Source: Brachionus rotundiformis (taxonomy: Eukaryota; Rotifera; Eurotatoria; Ploima; Brachionidae). Taken from it: a DNA stretch of 64,000 bases. The stretch is taken from positions 10,752 to 74,751 of the forward strand of contig JAESIW010000180.1 in the NCBI GenBank assembly GCA_016802295.1, written 5' to 3'. Shown one piece after another: positions 33,341 to 44,569 of the stretch (its first letter is position 1; every line of letters starts with the position of its first letter). The notes under the pieces are model-generated. The model was not told the DNA's origin, made no database searches, and saw nothing but the letters and a program-made list of their open reading frames with translations. Made by a program: the position numbers and the translations under genes.

Positions 33341-33595
33341 AGAACCAAATTCCGTTCCAGCCTGCTTAGGCTTTGTCTAAATTATTTTACATGTGGTCTA
33401 ATAAAGCCACAAACTATTTCTCATAAAAGTCTTTGATTGGCACTCCTACGCAATATCATAAACTAAATTCCATTCCAACCTAATGAGGCTTTGGCTAAAT
33501 TATTTTTAAATAAATAACCATCGCGTATCGGTGAATACTATTCGACCTAATAAAGCCACAAACTATCTCATAGTAGAACGGATGATTCAAAATTT
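33341..33595. repeat. Two-copy degenerate tandem repeat (~125 bp unit)
   Basis: Within each unit two segments recur in order. The first is AAATTCCGTTCCAGCCTGCT-like followed by AGGCTTTGTCTAAATTATTT. The second is CTAATAAAGCCACAAACTAT. The two units are about 80-85 percent similar by eye. Confidence 0.6.
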
Positions 33596-33599
33596 ATTT

Positions 33600-36500
33600 T
33601 GCTAAAAACCTATGAGCCGGATCTGTGGGCAGCTGGTATTGTGTGGCCTATAAAAAAAAATAAAAGCCTTTTAATTTATTGATAAACAACCGTTTTTAGA
33701 AAATAATAGCTGAATTTTATTTTACTTGATGATAAATGCTACCAACTTAATCATAACATTGCACTGCAAAATTATAGACATTTAAGTTCATTTGAGTGTT
33801 GGAGTTATTTAAGAGAACTATTAAAATTTATACTTTTTAATTACTGAAATAAATTTAGAAAAAATTTGAAAAAATTATCACCACAATTTTCAGCCAAATT
33901 AAACAACAACAATTTCTTTAATCTTAATCTTAATTTAACTTTCCTTAAAGATTTACTTTATGCAAATTAACTCTATACCAGAAAATAATCTTCATGGTTC
34001 CATCAAGATTTCTTCTCTTTATTTTTACTAATTTAATATTTTTTAATTTAATAAAAAAATTATATAACTATCTGGCTATTTTAGAAATATAATGTAATAT
34101 CAAATTGATATGAAAAAAATCTAAAAAGCAATTAACAAATAAAGATAAATTAGTTAATATGTTAAAAAAAGCGTATTAAAAATTTCTTAGAATGATTTAG
34201 ACTTTAATTGATATGAATAATCAAATAAATAATATTTTTTTTAAATATTGATATGTCTAGTTATTATCTTTTACAATTTAGTGCGATAAAACTCAGATAT
34301 AGATATTTTGATTGTATTTTGGACATAAGATTATTTAAAATATTTAACTAATTATCTTACTTGATTTCTTTTTTAAAGTATTTAAAAAAACTTTAAAAAT
34401 AAGGTCTACCATAATCTAATAAACGATTCTTTTAAAACTTGAATATAATTTAAATATACTTAAAAAAATATCCACATTATGGTAGATTCAGAAAAGATAA
34501 AAATTACACAAATCTTTTTGAATAAAAAAATAATGATGTTCTTTTTTGCTAATAAAATAAATTAAATATTGGTTCCAAAATATGAAAGCCTTTGCCATTA
34601 AGCTCAGTTTTGTTCCAAATTTAGTTTATCTACAGTTTTTAGTAAGATATATGCTTCGATCTTACAGATAAGTAAATAAATAAATTAACAATTCTTTTCA
34701 TTCAAATGGTTTTGAAATTATTTAATATTGAAACATATTTATATTTTTTGTAAAAAACATATGTTGACTGATAGCTTAAATTAAAGATACGAATATCAAT
34801 TTAAGATACGAGTTAGTTAAATTATTCTACTCGTTTAAAAATTATTATATTAAATTAAAGAACTAAAAATATCCTATTTTTTTAATAATTTTTTTAAGTA
34901 ATAAAATAAAAAAAAGTTTTCTTTTGATTTGAGTTTTTTCTAAAATTGTATTTAATTTTTTTCTTTAATATCTAAAAATAGAAAATATGTGTTGTTAATA
35001 TTTGTGTTTTGTTCTTGTTTATAATAAAATACTCACACTATAAGTCTCGAAAGTAAATTATTGATTTAATTAATAATTTTCATCAATAATTTACGAAAAT
35101 TATCTTTACAGTTTTGATTGACGATTCGACTTGATCGTAAAATTCGAATTAATTTTTTAATTGATTTTTGTCATCGATTCTATACTTTTAATTTTAGAGT
35201 CGAAAATGATCAATAATAATTTTAACAAATGTAGTTTAAATACGATTGTTATTTTGGAAAATTAAAAATTAAATCTTAATTTAAAAAGTTAATTTACAAA
35301 TTATTATAAATGATTTAAAATACTGTCAATTAAATTAATTTACAATTCAACAATTTAAAAGAAAATCATCAATTTTAAATTGTATAATTTAAAAATTCGA
35401 AAATAGCTCAATTTTCTAATATTCTAAAATTTCGATCTATATAAGAAATTTTTTGAAAAACTTTTATATTTTTCATACAATTCGAAAAATAAAAAAGCTA
35501 CACATTGATAGAAGAAGAATTGAAATTTTATTTTCAAAAATTTATATTTAATTTTGATACGATTAAGAAAAAACGAAAAATAAAAAGGCAGAATTATTGA
35601 TTATTGGAAAATGGAAAAAATATTTAGCATTTTGGAACATATTCTGAAAGTTTGAGAAAATCGATGATAGAATTAAGCTCAAAAACTAAAAAAAAAAACA
35701 AATACATCATAATAATGAAACAAAAATCCATCAAATAATAAAATAAATAAAAATTATCATTCTGGGACCTCATTCAAAACTCATACCATCAACTTTTTCC
35801 AATAAAAATTGATTTTCTTTGCACTGTTTTAGCATCTTCGCTTTACCAAAAAACCAATAATTCATTAACTCTTAATTTTTCCTTTACTATTCATTTCATC
35901 AAAATCATAATTATTTACTCGAGGAAAAAAATCAATTTTATTTAATTTAAGAACCTAAATCTACCAATAATTTAAAAAAAATCGATTTTCCGAATTTATA
36001 TCAACTTTTAATTTTGTTAAATCACAGCTCTAAACGATTTAAATTATATCACATAATTAAAAGCGTAACAGCATGATCCTAAGTTTTATATCTTGAAAAC
36101 CTGGCATGCCTACGTCCAAATATTTTAAAAAATTGAAATCAAAAACTCTTAATGAACTTTCTTTACACAGATTGTACCAGATTTTCTTATATAAATTTAA
36201 ATATATATCCAAACCTGACTATGAAAATAGCTAAAGCTAAATCAGAAAATGATGAGAAATTCATAAATTTATTTATTCAACAATTTTATTGATTTTGTAA
36301 TTATTAAAGTATTTTTTTAAATTTTGGTATAATTAAGATTAACGAAAATCAATAGATAGATAAGAGTTGAGTCAAAGCAAAAAAACAAGGCCTAAATATT
36401 TTCTTATTATTGTTGATGTTTCGACATAATTTGATTAATCGGTAACCCGAAAAAGAAAAAAAATTTCTTTGTCAAAATTTTCAAATGTTGTCAATAAATT

Positions 36501-36885
36501 TTTCCAATAATTTTTCCAATAATCAAGTAGATTGAGCGAGGAACCAGTCGATCAAAAAATAAAAAACTATTTTTTTAATCAAACAATTCTTAATATTGGC
36601 TTTTAAATAAAAATCTGTTCAAATAAGAACAGTTCCAAGCTTAAATTGAATTTTGATTTCTTTTAAACATTTTAATTAAAAATATTACTTAAATATTACT
36701 TTAAAATGGATAGAATTTAATTGATTTTTGGTCAAATTTTTGCAACATTAAAGACCTGTTGCTTTAAAAGTGTTTTCTAGTTATTAATTTTTACAATTAC
36801 AAAACATTTGAACAGCTTGACCAAAAACAATTAAGTGCCTTGTTGTTGCTTTATGCTTTATTTTTTAATTAAATAACAAAAAAAA
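33600..36885. other. AT-rich desert, no gene recognised
   Basis: About 3.3 kb of low-complexity A/T sequence. No reading frame, RNA or repeat boundary could be supported. Confidence 0.5.
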
Positions 36886-37118
36886 GCAAAGTAAAATTTT
36901 TGATCAAATTTCAGGCGCTCAGTCTTGCTCAAACATTTTTAGATACGCAATTAAATTTCATTGCATTTTTAGAAATTACAATCCTTTTTTTCAAAAGTTT
37001 GAAAATAAAGCTCTGAAATGTTAAAAGAATAAAAAATCAGCGATGAAATTTAATTGCGCATCTAAAAATGTTTGAGCAAGATTGAGCGCTTGAAATTTGA
37101 TCAAAAATTTTACTTTGC
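36886..37118. mobile_element. Foldback MITE with ~75-bp inverted arms
   Basis: The arms (about 36886-36962 and 37042-37118) are inverted copies beginning GCAAAGTAAAATTTTTGATC. They are separated by ~80 bp, giving a 233-bp element. A second, truncated copy in the opposite orientation lies at 57757-57929, inside a GTF3C3 intron, showing that it is dispersed. It encodes nothing. Confidence 0.75.
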
Positions 37119-37289
37119 TCAAAAAAAGCTGATTTTGTTACTTAAATCTTAGTATTTTTAAATTATATTCCAGTTTTACTGTATTTCAAAATTTAATCTC
37201 TAATTATTATATTTGTAAAATTTGATGAATATTAGATAGAATATTCGAGATATTTTTAGAAATCAAAATTTTTTTATCATTATTAAAAC

Positions 37290-38040
37290 GCGTATAATAT
37301 TTTTAAAAAACAAAAATAATATTTTCTAGAACAAAAATACTCATGTTAGGGTCAAATATTTTTTGTTAGTACAATTAAATTTAAAATGTCAAATATGATT
37401 AACTTAGTAACTGTTTTATTTCTTTGACAGCTAAATTGATCCAATAGAAACAAATATTTATCTAAAAAAACTTTTTTTCAATAATTAATTAAAGATCTTC
37501 TAAAGCTGATTCCGACAAGATGAGTTTATTGGTGTTATACATAAAGGAAATTATTGAGCTAGACAATATTCACTATTTCCATAATGTATTTTATCGAAAT
37601 CCCAAACAGCTTAAGCCAAGATGAGTTCATTAAACCAGAACAAGCGAAAAAAACTAGAGGAAAAGGAAAAGTTTACCTCCCTTTCTGTAGTTTTCGTAAC
37701 TTAGAATCAACTTAAGGAAATCTAGCAATAACTTTTGCCGATAACGATTGGACCTGTAAACGAGCCACAGAGAATTTGCCTGGCGATGTCATTTGGTATC
37801 AATGTACAAAATGGATAATTCGTTTAAAGCTTTATAGTTTTAACAACTCTATCCTTATTGAAATGACAGACGAGGTTCATTTTGTATATCAGCGAATATG
37901 AAGCATCAGACTCGGATGATCCGCCTGTACAAGAGCCAATATCAAAAAAAATCGTCTTGAAGAGACCGCTGTTAAAAAAAACGCGCTAGACCAGTTGGAG
38001 CAAACAAACAAAAAAGAAAGTAAAAAAGTGACTATTATTT
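37290..38040 (+). mobile_element. Decayed dispersed element with zinc-finger-like ORF (copy A)
   Basis: About 37300-37890 matches 56910-57480 at high identity. Broken plus-strand frames read GKVYLPFCSFRNLEST, then NDWTCKRATENLPGDVIWYQC and NNSILIEMTDEVHF. The WTCKR...C spacing resembles the FLYWCH/MULE-type N-terminal zinc fingers of DNA transposases. That likeness is by eye only. An acidic then basic tail follows (EYEASDSDDPPVQEP, KRPLLKKTR). Stops and frameshifts are frequent. Confidence 0.5.
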
Positions 38041-39376
38041 TTGTCGATATTTAATCATTTTTGCTCTAATTTGATATAAGTTATATAAATTTTTTTATTT
38101 ATGTACCTTTTTTATTATATTAGAAATAAAAAATACATTTGTTCCTTAGTTCAGTAATTTTGTTTTTTATTTCAATATTAATAACATAACTAATAATTAC
38201 ATGCCCCATTAAAAACATAAAAAAGTTAAAAAAAAATTTATGTGTAATCAATAATACAGATTGATAATCTTTTAAAAATTTTCAAAAAGAAATATTGTGA
38301 TATGTTTAATTAAAAAATTTAATATTGTAAAAAAAAGATATCAATAGCTTTATATCTTTAATTTGTAGATATTTTCGATTTAAAAACTTTGGATCTTTTA
38401 TTTAAACTTAAAATTTTTAACCAGTTAAAGATAAAAAGCCAAGATCAATTATTTCTCATTTATTTTAAGAAAATACTGTTCTTTAAACTTTTAAAACAAT
38501 TTATCTTTAAAAAAACTACTATTTCATTCTTGAGGTGATTCTTAAGTGTTAAAACAAATTAGATTTCCTTGATATTTTTTTAGAAAATATAAGCTTAAAT
38601 TTTTCATTTAGGAAATTTAATTATTATTAATATTATTGTTTTATTTAATATTACTGAGGGTTTTTTTAAAAATTCAATTTAAAGGAAATTATTTTCTATT
38701 GGGAATTTTTCGAAAAATATTCAATAGGTAGTTTTCAAAACAAATGATTCTTTTATGAAAAAAAAAATAAAATCACGTTTTTTATTCTATTTATTTGTAA
38801 AAATAATAAATTTGTATTTTAAAAATGTTGGCTTTTATTACTTAATTATTTGATTTAGCCCAAGAATAATTTTAAAATTATTCAATCGAACTTAAAATTT
38901 TAATAAAAAGTTTAAAAATAAAAAAAAATAATTAATATATTTAATATTTCATTATACCAACTAATTTCAAAATTTCAAAAATTTATTTTTATTTTTATTA
39001 GATTAAAAATTCAATTTCCCTAAAATGGTTCAGAATTTCACTGGCTCTATGACCTGGCTGGCCAGAAAGGTACCTGTCCTTAAATAAGACGATGGAGGCC
39101 TCATAAGTCTTTGTACCAAGCGATTCAGGACATTGAGTGGCCATTTTCTAATTTAAATTTTATCAATTAACTATTAAAACAAAAAGAATCGTTTAATTGA
39201 TATAAAGATATTTCGATTGGGATGATTTGGACATCACCAAAGAAACGAAGCAACTCATCAATCATCTAACCATTTTATAAATCAATACAAGAATAAATTA
39301 ATTACAATTAGGCTTTTAATGGGTTGTTTAGTTCCAAAATATTTAAACTCTATTTTAAAATAAACAGTTGGTTGTA
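38041..39376. other. AT-rich spacer, no gene recognised
   Basis: No gene found. A short, less AT-rich patch at about 39020-39150 has no recognisable coding frame. Confidence 0.5.
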
Positions 39377-39458
39377 GACGAGGTGGCCGAGTGGTTAAGG
39401 CGATGGACTGCTAATCCATTGTGTTTTGCACGCGAGGGTTCGAATCCCTTCCTCGTCG
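39377..39458 (+). tRNA. tRNA-Ser (anticodon GCU)
   Basis: This 82-nt sequence folds as a class II tRNA. The acceptor arms GACGAGG and CCTCGTC pair, with discriminator G. The D arm is GTGGCCGAGTGGTTAAGGC (A box), the anticodon GCT lies at 39410-39412 in loop CTGCTAA, the long variable arm contains GTG...CAC pairing, and the T arm is AGGGTTCGAATCCCT (B box). A TTTTTTT run right after the gene serves as a Pol III terminator. It decodes AGC/AGU serine codons. Confidence 0.97.
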
Positions 39459-39822
39459 AATTTTTTTCTTTCTATTTTAAGTTTTGACATAATTCTAAAA
39501 TTAAACATTAGTTAAATATATTCAAATAATTATTTTTTTTTTCAATTATGGTATTTATTTAATTTTAATTAACACATTAGTTTTTGATAATAGAATACAA
39601 TATTATGCAATGAACAGGCTTGAAAATTTAATTTCATTAATGGTGGAATTTTTTTTTATTTTGTTAGGAAAAAAATTTGACAAATTATGAGAGAAATAAT
39701 GATTAAATTTAGTATTGTAAACTATTCAAACATTAACTTGATTAGGTTTTGCGTTAAAATCTAATTTATTTCTTAACTACCTTGGCACACTTTTTAAACT
39801 TTTTTTCCCTTTTGGAAAAAAA

Positions 39823-41539
39823 ATGTCTGAAAAAACATTCTCCGATCAAGAAATACTCGACGCACTTTTGACCGAGTATAACTTGAACAAAAAAAGAGTC
39901 CAAACAGGAAAATTTGAAGCCAAGTACAACTTTGGCAAGTGTCGCATCTGTAATGGTGAAGCTACTGGCATACATTATGGTGTATGCACATGCGAAGGCT
40001 GCAAAGTAGCTTATGACCAAAATAAATACTCATTTGGTAGCATTAATTTTTTTAAGGGTTTTTTTAAGCGAAGTTTGACCAGACACAAGAGTTATGTTTG
40101 CATTGACAGCAAGAACTGTACGATTTGCCCAATGGAGAGGAGAAAATGCAAGTTTTGCCGATGGATGGCGTGTCTGAACGCTGGAATGTCCTTGTCTGGA
40201 GTACGGGTCGGGCGAATTCCAAACAATATGAAAGAAATTACACTCAAGAACCAAAGAGAGATTACATCTACAAGGATTTATAGAAATTCATTTTGTCTTG
40301 GTGTTAAGGAATGTGCCACTTTTCACAAAATTGATCCCAAAATTTTGCCAAAGATTTCAATTCAAGAAAAATATTTGAACTGTTCAGATGATAATAAACT
40401 ATTAGTGCTCAGTCTATTAAGAGACAGATCGTACCAAATATTCATAGAGCAAACTTTAGTATACAATGAACATAAAAAAAGGGCTCTTGAGCTAATTGGT
40501 TCTAATTATAAGCCTAAATTGAACCTTTTGACAGACACAATACATGATTTAAGGCAGAAAGACATGCTTGCCATGAAAAAGCATGCCCAATCGATGTTTA
40601 AGATAATAGAAGAATTACCTGGATTTGATCGTTTAACCAGAAAAGATCTTCAGTTTGTCCTAAATGATGGATTTTTTACTGTATCCATTGTTTTGACCAT
40701 GAGTTTATTTATTGATGGTGATTATTTTCTAATGCTTGATGACCAAACACCAATGACAAGTGAAGTGTTTGCCCTATTGACAACCGAAGATGTTAGAAAT
40801 TCAATTTTTGACTTCTTCAAAAAACTCAAAAAGCTTAATTTAACAGATCAAGAAAGCGCACTGCTTATTCCAATATTTTTATCTATTTTTTGTAAGTAAA
40901 AACATATTCGTTAGTTAAGCATTAATCACTTTTTAGACTTAATGGAAATAATTTTATTAATATTTTTTTATTTCTGTGGTTGTTTTTTTTAAATTTATTT
41001 GCCGATAAAAAACATCATGAAAACTTTATTAGTTACAGTGAGATAAACTTGGTTTTATGTAATTTGGAGTTGCCAAGCTAGATACTTCAAAGGCTGTCAA
41101 GAGAAAGTAATCTAAAACTATGGATTTTGAATCTTAAAAAAAAGATAATGATTGCAATTTGAAAATTTAGTCAACTTTATATCTAAATTTGTTCAAAGTT
41201 GAGTAGGGAAATTAACAAAAATTAAATATTTAAAATATTAATAGAATAATTGCATTTTAAGGATTATTTGTTCGACTTTTTTGAAAAAAATTTTTTTTAG
41301 CCTTTGACAAACCTTTGGAAAAGCCGGAAATTTTACGAGAATTGAGTGAATATTATTCAAGAGCAATGTATTATGAATTTACTTTAAAAAATAGAAGCCA
41401 TGAATTTATTACAAATTTTTCCGAAGTAATTTATTTATTTTCAAATTAATTTTATTGATTTAATTGTATTACCAAAAAGGTGATTTCTTGCTCACCGACA
41501 ATTATAAAGCAATGTCAAGATATGGTTTTTGACAGTTGA
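39823..41539 (+). CDS. Nuclear receptor
   Basis: Exons 39823-40005, 40057-40891, 41301-41425 and 41480-41539 encode 400 aa, with all phases consistent. The DNA-binding domain has both C4 zinc fingers (CRICNGEATGIHYGVCTCEGCK, split here by the first intron, then GFFKRSL; CIDSKNC...CPMERRKCKFCRWMACLNAGM). Its CEGCKG P-box is that of the NR1-like group. The first intron is only 51 nt and stop-free, so the unspliced frame is open but would insert 17 residues into the P-box. The ligand-binding region is divergent, with helices including LPGFDRLTRKDLQ and SIFDFFKKLKKLNLTDQESALL. I see no standard AF-2 helix at the C-terminus. Ligand and orthology are not assigned. Confidence 0.85.
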
Positions 41540-42075
41540 ATAAACTTTTTATTTTAAATTAAAAAATTTTATTCTAAAATAAATTATTTAGAGATTAAAA
41601 AATAAATGTTATTAATTAAATAATGACGAATAATTTTTTAATACCGCTATTTTTAATAAAAATACTGCTAATTTAATTTGTCTAAAATAAAGTTATCCTC
41701 TAAAACCTCATCGAATTAGGTATCGCTTCTCTATCTTTTTCTGCAAATGCGAAAAAAAAACTGGACAGTGGTGAAAATGGAGAAATTAAATTGTTCTATT
41801 AAAATAGACTTAACTTTAATAAATTAGATTTATTTTTATTAAAATTAGCGGGAGAAAAATTATGAGCCTTAAATAATCCTTAATATTATGTATTATGGTA
41901 TAAAATGATTTAAAAAATGAGGGTAGCTATCATACGATTTGTATTAAAAAATTTTTTCTTAATTCTAAGTAGACTAATCAAAAAAAGATTTTTTAAAGGA
42001 AATATCTAAAATTTAAAATATAAAAAAAAGCTATCGAAAGTAGGATAAAAATCTGAAAAGAAGACATTAATAAAA
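41540..42075. other. AT-rich spacer
   Basis: Nothing is recognised between the nuclear receptor stop and the LysM inverted-repeat arm. Confidence 0.5.
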
Positions 42076-42391
42076 GTACTGTAGAAAAAAAAGAAAATGA
42101 TCTGCTTTTAAAGTCAATATAATAATTAAATTAAGTTGCATTCAATTTCTAATAAATAGATAAATGTTTGAAGAGAGAAATTTAGGAATTTTTCTATTTT
42201 AAACTGTTCGATATTAGATTATATTTTGTTTAAAAAAGTATTAAAAAATTAAAGAAATTCAGGCAATTTTTTAAAACAATATTTCAATAAATTAAATAAA
42301 TCTTTATTAAACAAGAAATTGAATACTTTTGATCCAAAAACAAATTCTATTCAACAATTTAAAAATATTATCTGACGCTACACTTTCTTAC

Positions 42392-42398
42392 TATAAAT
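42392..42398 (+). promoter_or_regulatory. TATA box of LysM gene copy 1
   Basis: TATAAAT lies 68-74 bp upstream of the ATG and is mirrored at about 52099-52105 for copy 2. The position fits a compact core promoter. Confidence 0.5.
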
Positions 42399-42465
42399 AC
42401 TCTTAATAAATGTAAAATTTAACATTATCAATTTTTTCTTGAACGAAAAGAAAATACCTTGAAAA

Positions 42466-43062
42466 ATGAATCCATCATTAATTGTTCTCTTGGCAGTTGT
42501 TGGTCTCATCAACGCTCAATGCACTTATTATACCATTCAGCCAGGCGATACCTATGACGCCATCGCCAGAAGATACGGAACCACTGCTACTGCTCTTCAA
42601 CAAGCCAATCCAAGCCTTCCAGCCAATTCATTGCAAATTGGTCAATCGATCTGTATTCCAAACGGATACAACACTTACAATGGATACAACACATACAACA
42701 ACGCCTATCCAACCTACAACTCTTACAGCAGCAATTGTGCCAACTACTACATTAGAGCTGGAGATACCTGCGCTGCATTGTCTCAAGGATCTATTACCAC
42801 TTTCTACCAATTGAATCCAGGCATCAACTGCAACAACTTACAAGTCGGCCAAGCAGTATGTGTTCCATACGGCACACAAACCACATACAACAATGGCGCC
42901 TACTATCCAGCCTATGCTTGCTCTGGCAGAAGCTACACCGTTCAAGCTGGCGACACTTGTTGGTCAATTGCTCAACGATTTGGCACCTCAGTTGAAAATG
43001 TCCAATCATGCATTGGAGTCAACTGCTCAAACTTGCAAATTGGTCAAGTTATTACATTCTAA
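42466..43062 (+). CDS. Secreted triple-LysM protein, copy 1
   Basis: A single exon encodes 198 aa. Residues 1-17 form a signal peptide (IVLLAVVGLINA). Three LysM domains follow at about 21-65 (YTIQPGDTYDAIARRYG), 93-134 (YYIRAGDTCAALSQ) and 156-197 (YTVQAGDTCWSIAQRFG). Tyr/Asn-rich linkers join them, and the second and third domains carry paired cysteines. LysM domains bind N-acetylglucosamine polymers such as chitin and peptidoglycan. With no enzymatic domain, this is probably an extracellular chitin or bacterial-wall binder. Cysteine-bearing LysM repeats recall fungal secreted LysM proteins, but origin cannot be settled here. Base composition is less AT-rich than its surroundings. Confidence 0.9.
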   Translation: MNPSLIVLLAVVGLINAQCTYYTIQPGDTYDAIARRYGTTATALQQANPSLPANSLQIGQSICIPNGYNTYNGYNTYNNAYPTYNSYSSNCANYYIRAGDTCAALSQGSITTFYQLNPGINCNNLQVGQAVCVPYGTQTTYNNGAYYPAYACSGRSYTVQAGDTCWSIAQRFGTSVENVQSCIGVNCSNLQIGQVITF

Positions 43063-43384
43063 ATTCTTGACAAGTCTTTTTTTTTCTTAGCCCAATCTAT
43101 CTATCTATCCATATCTAATTAAAACAATATAATTAATTAAAATAAATTTTTAATTCGTACTTTTGTCTCTCAAATCTCTCAAAATCTTCCATTTATTTAT
43201 TTTATATTGCAGTCAATATTCTTATTGATTAAAAAACTAAATACGTTTGTCAATTAATCTTAATAATTAATTAATAAGCTTTAATTTGATTCATTAAAAC
43301 AGAACAATTTTTTGAACAATAGAAATTCATCAAAATCAATCAATTAAATAATTTATTTTTTTTTAAATATTTAAAAAAATTGTT

Positions 43385-44560
43385 AGAATGAATTATCTAA
43401 TTTGACTAAAGATTTTTGCCATCCTAATTCTACTATTTGTAAATAGAATAAAATACCGCTTCATTTGTACTTTTTGACTAAAATGAAAGCAAATAAATTG
43501 TTGGCAAATGATAAACTGGTAAATTATCAATACACCTGATAATATTGTTTTTATAAACCAGAAAAAGTATTGGAAATAGAATAGAGCCTTTTGTACTCCT
43601 GATTTCAAATGCGAGCTTTCTATATTTATAAAAAAAATTTCCGACTTGAGGGGACGTTTTAAAGTTAATTTTTCATTAAACAATATAATATAATTGGTAG
43701 TAATTAAATTCTATATAAAATTACTAAAATAATATCAGTTTTTACCATATGAGGTCTTAATAATTACGTATGTTTTACAAAAGCATTTTATCATTAAAAA
43801 AATTAATTAAACTCTTTCACAAATTAATTATTATATCAATTCTTATTATTTTTATTATCAGTAGTAGTTCCTGGAGTATAGTGATTTATATCATCGGAAA
43901 AAATTAGCGCTTAGCCATTAAAGCAGTCTTTATAAATTCAGTCTGACTATTTCTTTATCAATTTGAGCCTTGAAACTATTGACTGTCCTTACTTACTGAT
44001 ATTGCTTCTTTTGATAGATATCCGATCTTAATCAAGAATATTTATAAAAAAATAATAATAATATAAGCTACAGAACGAGAATTGATTTAGTTGTGCTTTG
44101 GTTACTATTAATTTACAAAAAAATAATTTCAAATCCTTAATCAAGATGAAATGAGATAAAATGTTCACAAAATTTATATTTTGATCAAAAATATTAAATA
44201 ATATTACGTTGTTTTTAGATAGGTTTAATAAATCTATGATAAATTTACGTAAAATACTTAATTAAAAAAAAATAGCGAAAAATTATATCCCTAATTGAAT
44301 TTAACTAAAGCTTTAAGTTAACAATATTATAGAGATTAATTTGGTGCATGGTCCAAAGGCGTAAAGGCGTGTCTTAACTTGTGGTCCAGCAAAATTGAAC
44401 GAGAGAATGCGGAAAGTGATTTTCTATTTAATTATGTGTTAATCTTTGTTTTTATAGATTATTTTAATACTTGCGCTATTCTATCAAATAATTGTGTACT
44501 TGATTTTAATGGGCCTACATATTAGATACATATTCTGTTAGAAAAATTTAAAAACTTTAC
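43385..44560. other. AT-rich spacer, no gene recognised
   Basis: No supported gene or repeat. Short open frames here lack any protein-like composition. Confidence 0.5.
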
Positions 44561-44569
44561 TTTTTTTCT

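Larger units (their letters stand above)
42076..43384 (+). repeat. LysM inverted repeat, left arm
   Basis: This ~1.31-kb arm is nearly the exact reverse complement of 51111-52425. It includes the whole LysM gene with ~390 bp upstream and ~320 bp downstream. The spacer between the arms is ~7.7 kb and contains transportin-1. Confidence 0.93.

Noticed and set aside
40006..40056. A 17-residue insertion in the nuclear receptor DNA-binding domain
   Set aside because: Removing the GT-AG segment restores the canonical CEGCKGFFKRS sequence exactly.
43393..43683. 96-codon minus-strand frame downstream of LysM copy 1
   Set aside because: It lies in AT-rich spacer outside the repeat arm, with no motif or splice context; probably chance.
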